Below, in pieces: positions 42,601 through 55,896 of a DNA stretch of 64,000 nt (its first letter is position 1; each line of letters opens with the position of its first letter). The position numbers and the translations under genes are program-made. Origin of the DNA: Trichoplax adhaerens (taxonomy: Eukaryota > Placozoa > Uniplacotomia > Trichoplacea > Trichoplacidae). The stretch is taken from the NCBI RefSeq assembly GCF_000150275.1, contig NW_002060951.1, forward strand, positions 5,329-69,328, given 5' to 3'. The notes beneath the pieces were generated by a model, which searched no databases, had not been told where the DNA came from, and saw only the letters and a list, made by a program, of their open reading frames with translations.

Positions 42601-43522
42601 AATATTTTAATTGATTTTTAAGTGCAACTAAATCTATTATTATAGTTTTTTGTCTGCATAGTGCGGCAGTTACTTTATCAAGATTCAAATACTCCCTCAT
42701 ACCGGTTCTTGTTGACCCAGAGACCAAACACAGGTACACATATATTAAATTAAGTAGATCTATCTCCTCCATGTTATTAATTTTCATGACAAAATTTTCT
42801 CTTACAAGGATTATTGGCAGGAATGTGGCAATTTCCTTTAGTAGGGGTAGATAAAGAATGGAGCCCTAAGAAGCAGAGGGATACGATGTTGATTTATTTA
42901 CATGATGAATTGGAGATTGCCACTGAAATGATACAGCATCATGGTCGAGATATATGTGAAGTATGGTGATATACGGCACTTAAGAATTGATTATTACTAC
43001 AGTATTGTAGAAGTTATTTAAATTTATCATTGTTATTCTTTTATTACTCCAAAATTAATTAGGTTCCCCACATATTTTCTCATCTCCGCCATAATTATAA
43101 AGTTGACTACATAGATATCAGTCCGGATATCAGGTATGAAATTTGGATTAACTTTAATCATAAACATATCCTATTTGATAATTATTGGTTGTTATATTAT
43201 AGATTAAAATCATCCTCTACTAGTGGTCTATCCGTTAAATGGGTGACAGATAAGGAACTCAAAAAGTCTGCAATTACTACTGTTATAAGAAAGGTTAAAT
43301 GGGTTATGTTGGCTGTGCATACTGTAGTTACGCTTAGTAATACTCTCTATTACGTGCGTACCTTATTCATTACATTGATTCTATATCTATTATATATAGA
43401 TTTTTCAAAAATTTGAAAACCACCAAAGTACTAAAGAACAGAAAAAATCTATTACGAAAAGATCTAAAAATAATAAAGACAGCTGCAGCAACCAAACGTC
43501 ATTACTATCGTATTGGAAATAA
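39633..43522 (+). CDS. MUTYH: Adenine DNA glycosylase MUTYH
   Basis: Nineteen exons: 39633-39782, 39905-39941, 40116-40144, 40676-40720, 40860-40901, 41093-41164, 41267-41351, 41446-41474, 41589-41686, 41774-41825, 41973-42065, 42139-42232, 42328-42373, 42471-42528, 42670-42733, 42809-42960, 43063-43133, 43203-43293, 43400-43522; 476 residues. Landmarks: RDLPWRR; VWVSEIMLQQTQVATV with the catalytic Glu; LWSGLGYYSRARRL; helix-hairpin-helix PGIGRYTASAIAS; GVVDGNVIRVLSR with the catalytic Asp; iron-sulfur Cys pattern C-x6-C-x2-C-x5-C; and a C-terminal NUDIX-like 8-oxoG recognition domain (LLTQRPNTGLLAGMWQFP, HIFSHLRHNYKV). It ends in a PIP-box-like QTSLLSYW. It removes A mispaired with 8-oxoguanine. 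Intron 10 appears to use a GC donor. The exon-15 acceptor (gcggcag/tta) was chosen to keep phase. Confidence 0.95.
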
Positions 43523-44254
43523 TAGCTCATTTCATCAATTATGACAGATTGAAACATGTTTCGTTTGCAAAGATAGCACTGTTTGATTGCCCTTCAAAAT
43601 GATTTTTAATACAGTACAGTAATAACAGTTACGAATTAAAGGTGTTGACATCCATCTTAGCATTGAGCTTACATGAGTCTATTTCAGGAATTTGCATTAG
43701 TAATTAAAAACAAGTAAATTTGTATAAAATTAGTATAGTCACTCAATCTGCTATGCTCACTTTGATTTTATGATTAAAGATACTTTTCAATCAGTATTTT
43801 ATCGAAATGATACAAAGTCATATTCTCTTACTTCTTTCAACGACCTAATCACAATATGATCGTATCACATGTCTTAAAGCATTATACAAGCTTTTTGTAA
43901 CCACGATCAAAGCTTTTTACATTAATAAAACTATAAAACTATTATATACCGTAACATCCAAAGTCTGTTATTTACATTGTCATCATTATATATATAATGA
44001 AATAATAATAATACTAATAGATATAGATCATAAATTGATGGGATTAGTAAAAGTAATCAAGATAATAAGTTCACGCCTAACATGTTACACTCTAACTAGC
44101 TATCGATTTCGTAACGGATATTTCGTAAGATTTCATTAATACGGATTATAATTTGGCCTTGCCTATCGAAATAGAACACAATAAATCATCAGCGTATAGT
44201 TAACATGCATTTACTGTATGAGGACATCCTATGATAATAATTATCATCGTATTC
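43523..44254. other. Intergenic region between convergent MUTYH and REX1BD
   Basis: About 730 bp of AT-rich DNA with no gene that I can support. It should contain both 3' UTRs. No notable repeats. Confidence 0.6.
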
Positions 44255-44978
44255 TTACTCCTTTCTTAATTCGCGAACTTGAAGTTCATAATCTTGGTCT
44301 GGATGATCAATGACATCTTGTTTAGCGCATTGCAGCTTGGTAGTCTAAAATCAGATTTTAAATCATTTATGCATTGAAATTGTTAGATTAATTACTACTT
44401 TTATTATCTTTTATTATGGTGTTAACAACATTACTGCGATGGTGTTGCACACTCATAAAAGGAGTATAATGTTAATCTGACCAATTGAAGTTTATCTTTC
44501 TCGCCAGCTTGTATATCTTTCATTAGTTCTGCAACAGCTTTGGTCTTTTCATTTATTTCTAATTTAGCAATGATAGCAAGGATTTGTTTGGAAATGGATG
44601 CAAATTGTTCAGTAATTTTTGCGACATGTTGTCGATAAGTTTGAAAATCATAGTCTGGAGCCGTTTGTAAATAGGTTTTATGGGCACTGTAAAAACGTAC
44701 ATAAAATTTAATTTCTGAGAAACAAATATGTACACGTACTCAGTTATTTGAGCTCGTCTAACAACAAACATAAATATAAAATCCTAGTCTATAATTTCCC
44801 GTAAACTTCACTATTTTTAATATAAGTTATCCACTCTACAGAATTTAATTGGTAAGTACTTCAGCAAGATAGACAACAGCTTGGGTAGACTTTACCTTTC
44901 AAGTGTGCTGTAGGCAATAGCTCTATTTTGCTGGAGTTCCAAAAATTGATTTACGAGAGCTTCACAACTTTCACTTGC
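44255..44978 (-). CDS. REX1BD: REX1-B domain-containing protein (REX1BD/C19orf60-like); first exon not found
   Basis: Three minus-strand exons, 5' to 3': 44896-44978, 44482-44686, 44255-44344; 125 residues, phase 0 at the open 5' end. The diagnostic stretch is TYLQTAPDYDFQTYRQHVAK followed by ITEQFASISKQILAIIAKLE, matching the REX1-B family's YLSSGPPYDFPRYRS...VFAAASREVLAVEAELA. The preceding exon (FLELQQNRAIAYSTLE) matches the family's HQLQAERAQAFRRLEE helix. The protein is largely helical; its role is poorly known (related to a Chlamydomonas excision-repair locus). The initiating exon should lie between about 45000 and 45500; candidates there were not convincing. Confidence 0.82.
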
Positions 44979-45500
44979 CTAAGAATTTAAAAAGAAAACT
45001 AAGTATGTAAGAATAGATGTCGATTATGATGTGTGTACTAAATTCTACCGTTATAAATCTAAAGCTCAATTTCTACCCTACAGCACTTGTGTGCTACGTG
45101 AATTGCGGCTTGATTCGACTTATGTTATTTGCCCCGCTTATATAGCCTCTAACATGCAGTGAGCAGGTTCTCGCATTGTGTGCAAATATCCTAAACTATA
45201 AAAATCACTCCGTATTGATGTACGTAAAGTTGGCTAAAAATACGATGAGTTTATCCTGATAAGCAGTCGCTTACGATTCAGTATGAAATTAATAAAACGG
45301 ATGAACAGGTATTACGACAATTTTTATCTACTATGAGCTATCAACAACAAAAATGCTCCAAAACTCTTGAGAAAGAGCTGGAATCAGAAACCCAAATTTT
45401 CATCTATAGGTGAGTGATGATAAGCTGTGAATCACAGAGTACACTGTATTGATCGGCGTAAACTATACATATACTATGAACACCGCGAGTTTATCTCTAT

Positions 45501-45850
45501 CCATTATTTATTGATATTCCATGCAAAATATAAAAATAGATGAATATTATAGAAATTTTAGCGCTCCTTGAGCGATTAATGATGTACACTAGTGCCGCGC
45601 TTTTAAGATAGGCTGAGTGTGATGAGCATCATGAACTAAATCAATCGTCGCTTGTGGCGTAAAATACGTCCATGCTATGCATGCTAAGACCTTATCCCGA
45701 TCAATTATTTAATATATTTCATGCAAAATACGAAAGTAGATGGATATTATAGAGATTTTAACCCTCCATGAGCGATTAATGATGTAATACTAGGAATAAT
45801 ATGCGTTTAAAATAGGTTGAGTATGAAGAGCTTAATGAATCGTTGCTTGC
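45501..45850. repeat. Diverged tandem duplication, period 200 bp
   Basis: About 150 bp starting near 45501 recurs from near 45701. The shared stretches atgcaaaata, gagcgattaatgatgta and aataggttgag/gataggctgag are offset by 200 bp with many substitutions and small indels. Neither copy has an open frame. Non-coding duplication, probably old. Confidence 0.75.
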
Positions 45851-46125
45851 AACCAGTTCTCCATTACTAGAGCTGATACAGTTAGAAAATATCGGAGCGT
45901 AGCCACACCAAACGAGTTTTCAAAGCACAAGTCATGGAAGTAACCCCTTAACAATCACGATGATGGCTGGAATGGAATTACGACTAGCTTATTAGGTAAT
46001 AAATCATTGGAACTAACCATAGCTAATTTTCATCTGCTATTAACCGAAGAGGACAGGGTCAGGTCTGGAAGGAAATGTTGTATCTTGCAGGCGAACTCTT
46101 TCTGTTCATGGTCATTAGCTCACCA

Positions 46126-46250
46126 TACTGTACAGTGTACTGTACAGTACAGTATGATGATGTAAAAGAGACCGACCAAGTTCAGTATTGTACTACATCA
46201 CAATACATACTGAACTGCATTCGACACCGTACAGTATGTACTGTACAGCG
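46126..46250. repeat. CAGTA/TACTG patch (array 5)
   Basis: Short array with tactgtacagtgtactgtac and tacagtatgtactgtacag words in mixed orientation. Same composition as the larger arrays. The open frame 46075-46275 crosses it and is not credible. Confidence 0.75.
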
Positions 46251-47645
46251 AAATTCGGCCACTGACCTCCACTAGTGATTGCAGTGGTATAAAATAAAAT
46301 AAATAAAATTTTAAATTTTATTTCATTTTTCTCCAGTATAAATTAATGTACCATAAATATAACGATTATTCAATAGAAGCTGCTGTCTACAGCTTGGCCT
46401 ACGACTTGACTCCAAAAATTAGCAATAATATGCCCTCTACCCGGTGGACCAGGAGTAGTTATGCCATAGTAAGCCCTATTAACATAACACAGTTAAGCCA
46501 ATGTGGCAATCGAACTGACTAGGTCTTTGCATTTACTGTAGTAAGAAGAAACCGTCTAACGGTTAAAGTATACATCTCCAGTCTTATGGAATCCGTGTCT
46601 GAACTGTATCATTAGTCGGAATTACTATGGCATAGTCAAAGCTTCTATGTCGGGTCCTAACAGAATATGATTGTACATTATATCATACTGTAAACGAAGT
46701 ATCTTATCCGAGTAAGGATTTGAGTAATAAGGTTTATTTAGAGTCTATGCTGAGTAATAGATAGTATACAATGTTGTAGATCTCCAGATTCAGGACTTAC
46801 TTTTAGAAAACTAGCGAATTTTCTTACATACTCTACTAGTTTACATCGCGAGGATCGTAAACAACAACAATCGTAGCCGATCTTAATTCTAGAATATAAT
46901 AACACTAAGTTACTTCTTTACACACTGTACAGTATACTACTTATGCGAGTGTTGTACCAGATCTTGAAATTTTTTTGTAGAAGGGATACAATGAATTTCA
47001 TGTCTTTCGTTATGATGAAGTACATAGATTTTCGTAATGGCAGATTTTAAAGATGAAAGTCATACTGTATTAGTATAAGCATCTCCTTGCACTATATATA
47101 ATGATACAAATAAATAGACTTGCAAGGGTTGGACAATAATTCCGGAATTGGATAACTTCAAGATTTATCCATAAATTATAATGCGTAATCAGTTCATTAA
47201 TACCCTTACACAACGGTGTATGTGCAACCGTGTATCCTAGAACCACCGTAATGTACTGTAGTCTAGAAGTGCTGCAAAAGAGAATATTACAGTCTCTGCA
47301 GGCAGCAACACAGGCACCAAAAATGGCGTGGATGAGTTTAGATTGGATGAAATCTATTCCTACCACACCGTCATAGAATAGAAAATACTATACTGTAATA
47401 TTGCATCTCCTTAACCAAAAATAGAATCAGCTGACCTGATCGAGCATGACATAAGCAGTCTTATTGATCGACTCTTGTGCAATATTTTATAGTTTTGAAA
47501 TAGTCAACAAAGGACCCTATACGAGCATTAGTCTACAGTAAGGAGGACAGTAGCATCTTTCTTGACAAGAAATTTAAATTTAATCGAGCGAATTGGATCC
47601 GTCATGAATGCTACAGTACACTTTATATAAATAGGATAACGGGCT

Positions 47646-48465
47646 ACCAGATATCTCGCATGAGCAGTACTAATAACATCTCATGCAGTCCAAATACTAA
47701 TGATATATCACTAAACGGCTGATATACTGTAAGTGAGAGCCGTACTATCGCATCAGCTATTTTGACCAAGAGAGTAAAGATATAGCTGAAGTCGTGAAAT
47801 CGGCCATCAATGGTGCAACATAAATAGGAGAACGCGTATAAACATACCCTATACACACAAAATGGATAACTAGCAAAAGGTACAATGTACAGTATAATTA
47901 CGGTAATGATGGCGTATCCGATTGACTTGTTATATCGACTGTATCGCATCACTAAATTAAATTAACATTCAAAATGAAGAGTTTGAACATATGTGCTAAG
48001 TGATCTCTTCTATAGCGGAAAAAAATAGATTGAAATCCATGGCTTTGTATTCCGATCATCATCCAAACTGCACGAGTCTTATTATTAACATCATTTGGCC
48101 AATGCCAAATACAGTAGTTATACAATCCTGTTAAGTAAGTTGAATCATACACGTGCTGTATTTCTTTTGCACAACTTTACCACCATCAACGTATGACCGG
48201 CTTCAGTTTACGTTAGAACCAGTCTAAATTCTGGTTTAATGAACAACATTGCATTTGAGTAAGCCTACGATGGCTTGAATAATGACAATTAATTAATCAT
48301 CGTATTCGTTGTCAGACGGTAACACCATGAATAAAATGGTATAACAGTAATGAACATACTCGCACAACCTACGCTATTGACTATGAAAAAGAATAGCAGA
48401 TGTGAGTAAGTTATTTTCTGACTAAGGTAAATAGTAGGCACAGTAACAGCCGGGATAACATACGT
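47646..48465 (-). pseudogene. Probable decayed GPCR-like multi-pass membrane gene
   Basis: Reading the minus strand from 48465 down, hydrophobic segments occur in receptor order but in different frames and split by stops: LLFFFIVNSVGCASMFITVI (TM3-like, 48289-48465), YCIWHWPNDVNNKTRAVW (second-loop/TM5-like, about 48040-48125), IGYAIITVIILYIVPFASY (TM6-like) and KIADAIVRLSLTVYQPF (TM7-like, where NPIIY would be expected) within 47646-47952. Loss of frame and of the NPxxY motif suggests a relic. Alternatively these are exons of a live gene whose introns I could not resolve. Confidence 0.4.
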
Positions 48466-49397
48466 TTAATCAATGACTTCTTTAATATATCTATTCAACA
48501 TATCAACTTAAATATCAACTACGGTATCTTGATTGAAAGATAAGCATCACCTTGGACGTAGAGACTATACTACCATCACTGACTACCAGGTTTATCTAAC
48601 TATTTCATAATAATAAATTTTTATGAAATATCTCTTACCAGTCATCCAAAGTTGAAGCTTACATATTTTTAATAATATTATGTATGCACAGACGTAAGCT
48701 GATTATTGCGTTATAAAGAGAATCAATTAGTTTTTTAAATCAAATTTACTGTTACCTTTATTTCTTACTACTCCATAACTCACTTGTAAATACTAGGCGA
48801 TATTGGAATTTTCTGTTAGTGTTTAAAATCACGACTTAAATGAAAGCTAATATAGCTTCCTATTTCAGTCATAACATTTAATTTAAGAGACTAGCACCGG
48901 GGCATTTGTGTGACTTTGGATTTAACTATATATAAGCTTGATAATTGATTTTTAACCTCAGTTTCTTTGGGACTAACGTAGAGTACACCGGTACTAACGT
49001 ACCATATCTAGTAATAAATAAAATCCTTAACCTAAATCGCTATCGTCTGATTCTATTCAAGTATTGGAATAGGTTATTTTCTTTATAGAATTTCTCTTGA
49101 AGATAGTCGGAGATTAAGTAGAGTAGATAGACCAGTTTAGGCCTGATCACGAAAGCTGTTTTGTGAGACTACGTTACTTTGAGAACTCTTACTTGCAGAG
49201 TAGAGTCGTTTAACGAAATAATTCTTCATATCACTTGTATACATTATCATAAGACATTTCTTGAAATTTTTAAATGTCTACTTAAATTCATTTCAATTTA
49301 AATCACGCGTACAAATATCATTGGCTAGATGTTGAATTAATTCGATCTATACTCGCGGTATTCAAAAAAATTTATAACCAACGCTAAAGGAGACAAG

Positions 49398-52300
49398 ATG
49401 ATGATCGAACAAGATACTCAAGATAACTTAATAGAGGAGGCGAAACCAATAATCAATGAATCGGATGATGACCGATACGATTTCTATCAGTGTATTAAAG
49501 TCTGTAAGTATTTCTACTCTTTATCCATGTCATGTAAAATCTTTGAAATGTCTTCATCAGTAATATTCGCTAACGCAGTAAATCATATTTTTAATCCCAA
49601 ATTAGTTGATAATGGTTGTGTCTCCTATAAACAGTCCCACTGCTAATACCAATGGCAAGAGAGGCATAAAATCTATATCAGTAGTGTAGTTTCAATTAGT
49701 ACTCAAACAATTTAGTAGCAGCCTTTTAGAATATATGCCCGTATCAAATCGGAATTTAAAATTTCAGTTTTTTCAGTTACATGCTACAGAAATGACTATT
49801 GATGATTAAAATCAAGGAACTTTAAGGTAGTATTTCGTCGATAATGCAGTACTTAAAATTGGAAATGATTAGATATTCATGTCTTACAGTTATTAGCGTA
49901 GATTCAAATTTATAATATGATAATCTCTTATTGATTTATGAACAGTTACAGTTATGAATGTGGAGTTATTTTTTCTGATCTGTGGTAGTAATTACATAAT
50001 CTAATGCAAACATCCTATCTAAAATTGATTAATGCGTACACTATAGTCGTAACGTAGAACAGGATCTTCTCATCTTACATGCAGATATGCAGTTATTTAT
50101 TCAGATAATTGCACGCCATATTTAATCCACAGAAATATTTATTACATTATTCTTCTTAGCAAATTGCCAATTAAAGCTCTTATAAGAGTCCGTGAAGTTA
50201 ATATTATTCTGATATAAACGTAAATATTTCGGTGCAACCCCTAGCTCCAAATAATGTCTTTAAAGGTTCCTTGATATTAAGGCATACAACATTCGTTCTG
50301 AAATACTTCTAGATGCATATTCACTATGCTGCTTTGTTGGTTCATCTATTGGAGGTAGGACGATTACTTTTCATCTAAATTAAAGTTAAATTGCTGGTAT
50401 ATCTCGATTTATACAGTATTACATTATAAAATATCGGTTGTTACCTGTAGTAAATGCGTATACACTAAATTTAAAATTTCTTCTAATTCTATCCGTATTT
50501 GCTAGCCTATCAGGAATAGAATAATTCTTGTTTCTATATCTATGAAGGAATTAATATACATATTACGATTAGCAACTGTAGTCAATTAGCCATAGCTACT
50601 ATCTTTATCAGTAGGTATTGGCGAATGTACGCGTATTAGTGATAACATGATTATTATTTCATTATCTACGCGAAAATTTTGTATCCTATTACCACTAATA
50701 AATATTTATTTTCATAATGAGCTCTTAAATAATGCAACACAAGTTGAAATTTAAATTTCACCAAAATACATCTGTAGTACATTACCGCATGGATGTTAAT
50801 TTTGGTATATATTAAGATTTCTAAACTTCTCTACACCTATGTGTTTATATATTGTACAAACTCATCTATTAAGTGAGCATCAATGTTATTAGAGAACTTA
50901 CCTATACGAAGCTTAATACGCGTGTCACGCGTAATTTAATGCAATATAGTTCAATTATCTTAGTTCTATCTGTATCAGCATTGACCGCTTATAGTACGAT
51001 ATAGAGAAGAAGCCAGAGTATAAAATTATTACACGTTTGTTAAGGACACTGTTTAAATTTGTAATTAAAGCTTTACCAACACTTTTATCGCGCTCTGGAC
51101 CATTTCCACTGATGGTGAATATTATTATTGCCACGATAATGCAGGTACAAATATATGATACCTTCAACTTCGATGCTTTTTATCGAAGAGCAAATATCCA
51201 AACTTAAAAGTCTATATCCATCCATAATTAAAGAACTTTCCCGTATTATATAATTTTTGAAATAAATATTCTTGCATTCACATTGATAGATATACAGTAG
51301 TAATGGCCTATTATACTTTAAATTTGTTCCTTTAATTAATACGATATCCATCACATTTTGTGCCTTTCTTAAATCGATATTAAAAGACTACTGGCATATG
51401 AAACTTTTAAACTTATTATGTTATAATAGTATACATTCAAGTTTATCTTACGTACATCTCAGGGAACTCTGGTATTCATTTTTACAACGATACTTCAACA
51501 AGCTCGGATTTTATTGCTTGTTCGAGGAATTAAGAAATTACCTAGCAAAGTTGAAACAGGAAAGGTACATAAAATCATTTTCTTGACATTGATCCTTGAC
51601 TTAATTACTACTAACTAAAAGTAATTTACTACTATTTTCAGTCCAGTATTGGCTACTAAAATATAAATTTTTTGCTGCATCAGAATCACACTGTAGTTCT
51701 GTCTAAACTTATTTTTTATCATGAAATAAGGATTAAGATTTGCTAAAACACTTCTGCATTCACTAACTGATTATTAATCGCTCGAAATAGTATAATTTAG
51801 ATATTTTATGCATATAACCTCTATCTTTCTATCAATGATCACAAATTTAATCCTCCTTAGCTACAATTTGGAATTTTAGCTTGATAAGTCGATATAATCG
51901 TACTTCAGCCACCTTTGATATTGCAGTGCTATTCGTAAGCAAATATTGTCCAGTAGCTACACACTACAGGGGGAAGATTAGAAACGAAGTAACATTTGCC
52001 ATACTATAATGTTCGAATATAAGTATGCAGTATTGTGTTAGGACATCCCATTTGGCTCGATCTTCCCACCTCTAGTTTATTGATGTTATTATGAAGGACG
52101 AAAACATATAGTTGGCAATCTACGGGAAAGAATGAGAATAATAACACAACCCGATTAAATAACTCATTACCCCTGGTAACACAACGTATCTTATACTTGC
52201 AATTGTCATCTATTGATCACATGCCGGATTTAAAATGCAGCTCTTTCGTAATTCTTCCACATAATTGCTCGTTGTTATAGATTATTACTAATTATAAATT

Positions 52301-55300
52301 ATCCTCGTTAACTATCTACTATAGATGGAGCTAGATGAACTAGATTCATTATCACCCAAAGAAGCCCAAGTTCAGGATGAAATGCAAGACGAAATTCAAA
52401 TTGCTGACGATAAAATTGCAGCTGATAGTTTTGCCGTTAATATTAATTCCATTGTACATTTATTTCTTCCAATGATTTGTGAAATTATCTATATTTTCTC
52501 ATTTTACTTTCATTTGTAAGTTTTTTAAAAGATAGAAGTAACATTTCAATTTCTAATACACACACACACTGTAGCAATCCTTCTAATAGTGTCTTAAAAC
52601 ATTCAATTTAGGCGTATAAAATACTTCATAAAATTTTACTTTTGAAGTTTCTCACTATCCTGCCTATTTTGTCATTATTTTCCTTTTAGCTTTGTAGTTT
52701 TGATTGGATTAGGATTAGCATCATCAGAAGCTATAGCACAAGTCATTGGTGTTAAGTATGTCCAAAAATTTATTGCTACAATATCTAATACTATCCATCT
52801 GAAATTTTTTTCAGATGAGGTCCGTGAAATATACAAATTTTCTATTAAAATAAAATATTGATGTATCTTACACCATTATAGCTATATAAATGTTATTCCA
52901 TTCAACTTCTGGATCTTGTCCTTCATATTAATGCTCGCTCATGATATGTTTGAGAAATCTCTACCAGTGCTCGCATTTATTAAATATGTTTTGATTATCA
53001 TTATGGTAAGCCATAATCTGTCGATAAGTACGGTAATACTTATACAAATTTTCATCAAGCTAATCTTAAACTATCATAGGTCGTTATTTATGAATGTATA
53101 TGTGTACTATATTATTAGTATGGTGAATCAATTCTAATTTTATTTTGTATAGTTATTGTCGAGACATGTATTTATTATGCGTTCTTTGTATATGTGATAA
53201 TAGAAGATATGATCAGCTATAGCTAAAGAGATATTCTTATTTTCGTGAAATCGATAAAAAATTAGAGTAACTCGAATAGGATTTATTACTACGTATATTT
53301 TTACTGTAAACACGATAACTTAAAATGATTTTCTTGTAGAGATATTCAATTTATTGCCACTGAGTATTTCGATATCCTAACTGTAATAATTGCTGCTAAT
53401 AGATTATTGCCACAGCATGCCTTAGCGTAACAACACCAACAGTTCCTAACAATAATTTTCAATACATCACTTCCTCTTACCTCTATTTAACATTTACTCT
53501 AGGTATGTCTTTTTATTTAGCTTAATACGACGGTCTTTATTCTTTATTTATAAATTTTAAGCAACTTTACCATAGTAATACATTAAATTCTTATCATGCG
53601 TTATTGAAGTGCATATTAATACACACTTAACCTTCGCCGAAAATAATTAGGTGGTTGGCCAAATTATATGGTAGAGCCATTCACAATGATTCGTATGAAG
53701 AAGAAGAAAGAGGTGAAATTTCTGTAAACCTGAATAAAATCTATTTACCACGATTGTAGATATAAAACTATGAAATTGCAATAATTAAATTCAACTAGGC
53801 TACACTAACGATTAATTAACATAGGCTATCATCCGATACATTGCTGCTTATTATGCTACTAACAGTCATTTAAATTATCATAGCAGTACTCTTTTGTTTT
53901 ATACACTAATTTTTGGTAAAATATAACATCAATCGTATACTCCTCAAAGCTATTTCTTACTTTGATCGAAAAAAAACGACTTTATCAAAAAAATCTTTAG
54001 ATTACCGGATTTTACTGGTCCATCTTCGCGGCAATTATCACCATTTGCATAATACAGTTGTCATGGTAAGCTAAGAAATCAGGTTTTGATCATTTTAGTT
54101 AACTAACTGGATTACCGTGTTATATAAATTATGGAAAAGCTGCGTTAATATTTATTGCCAACTACTAGGGCATTTTCGGTACTGTACATTGTGCCTCAAC
54201 AATGCCAAGATATTTCACCAGTTATGGCCTACCATCTTGGCTATGAGCCCAACAATACAGCAAATTGCAATGTATCCCTGTCTTGGTATGAGATTTTTGA
54301 AAATTTTTGCTTCCTACATTTATAAAGTATAAAAGTTGTTATAATTATTACTGCAACTACCCAGTTCATCAACTTTTTGGACTACTGTGTATCTTACCAT
54401 AACTTTCTAGGGCCCATAAAAATGGAATAATTTCCACAATACCTTTAGCAGAGGTACAACAGCTAAACACGATCCATTCTGCTCGTTTAGCTTTAACAAT
54501 AGCTACTTCATAGGCACTCAATTAATGTAATATTTATCATCTAGAAGGCAAAAACTCTATAATTTATTAACTAAAGCTTTGATTTATATAGCTGTTGATT
54601 CATTACTTGATTAGATTATTCAAACCAATTATCCTCACTTCGATTGGTTATCAGTCTTTAGCGGTGTTACTATGGCTTATGCCTTATGCGTTATTTTTAT
54701 GGGGGATGCCTTACCTTTATTACACTCTTGTAAGATTTGTAAATCAAGCATAGCATACCAAGATAATTCCTTCATAAATCTGATAGTAACATTTAAATAC
54801 TATAGTGTTTATAGCCGGATTTTAGTAATTAGTAAACTTAGATCATGTACGATAATTGTGACAAAAATTTATTACAATCCAATTTCAAAATTATATATTA
54901 CGATACGTATGTAGTATCAGATTAACCGATTTCGAGATAGCTAACTATCAATTTGGTTAATTTTTGCATTTGAATAATGCTTAAACAATAAATGCAAAGT
55001 TGGTGGATTAGCTCGACGACTATGTGGCGTTTGGCAAGATGAAACTAGCTGTGATTTTACAAAATTAGATAAAAAGACACGAATAAAAATTACGTAAAAG
55101 AACTGCAATTCTGCTTTTATGTTAATAGACGAAGCGTTAACTCAAGGGAGTAATATTCTAATTGCCATACCTGTGATAAATTTTGTGATAATATAGATTA
55201 ACAAATTGGGCAATCGATCTTGCTGCTTTCATCCTCATCTTCTTGATAGCCTTATTTAATCCAAAGGTAGGTTGTTGATCTTTGATAAAAGTCTATAATT

Positions 55301-55896
55301 AGATTTATAAACCAAACACTTTCTTATTAACAAGAAGTCATCACAAAAACATCTTACATAGAGGATAACTGACGCATTATAACTAGTATTATTACGCATT
55401 TGTGCCGTTACAACTTTTTTAAATTCTGCAATTTGATCAAAATTTTTCAAAAGGCTTTTATAGCGGTAATTAGCTATGGAGCCGCTTTTGCCGATAACAT
55501 TATGGCCTTACTTGTATCTCTTATGGTTTATCGAGCCGGTGTAAATCCAGCAATGTGAGATTATTTCTATTGGCTAAACCCTATTATTCTCTGATACTAG
55601 CAATGTAGAGTGAGGAAATATAAAGTTTTCTGCACCGTTCATTCAAAAATTTTAGTTGTGCTATCGTCACCAGTACCTTACATATGCAAATATTGCTATT
55701 GAGTACAGTCATAGAGGCTAATCATATCTATAGTTGATTTCTAATCAACTTATTAACTCTGTCCTTTAGGAATTTCAAGATTCCAATTCCGATGAATAAA
55801 CCAGCAAAAATTATGACCGTTCTCATGATAATTTATTTCATTTCTGCTGTAGTTTTAGATATTGTTAATGTTGCTATTTATCTATCTAAAAAGTAA
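49398..55896 (+). CDS. Multi-pass membrane protein, APC/AAAP-transporter-like (paralogue A), family not firmly identified
   Basis: Seventeen exons: 49398-49503, 50313-50354, 51071-51144, 51463-51549, 52325-52515, 52690-52755, 52882-53005, 53403-53502, 53651-53712, 54001-54065, 54169-54285, 54411-54453, 54615-54729, 55000-55093, 55197-55266, 55454-55554, 55770-55896; 527 residues, all phases consistent. Acidic cytosolic N-terminus, then about 10-11 hydrophobic helices. The first (FVGSSIGALPTLLSRSGPFP) resembles the broken glycine-rich TM1 of APC-superfamily amino-acid carriers. A Cys-bearing loop with sequons (NNTANCNVSLSW) lies between later helices, and the protein ends VNVAIYLSKK. The downstream gene at 59171 confirms the exons: nearly every exon has a homologous partner of equal length. 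Transport function is inference; substrate unknown. TMEM104-like proteins are one comparison to test. Confidence 0.82.

Larger units (their letters stand above)
44979..49397. other. Region without an intact recognisable gene
   Basis: Apart from the missing REX1BD 5' exon, I find no intact gene. A possible first exon on the plus strand (45333-45409, reading MSYQQQKCSKTLEKELESET and ending at a good gtgagt donor) could not be linked to further exons. The region also has a diverged tandem duplication, a CAGTA/TACTG patch, a minus-strand exon-like frame at about 46374-46480 and a probable decayed GPCR at 47646-48465. Confidence 0.5.

Noticed and set aside
43189-43416. 75-codon plus-strand open frame as a separate gene
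   Set aside because: It covers MUTYH exon 18 and its following intron in read-through; the spliced model continues to exon 19.
51085-51354. Minus-strand open frames across 50955-51354
   Set aside because: Antisense to an exon of transporter-like paralogue A (51071-51144) that has a matching exon in paralogue B.
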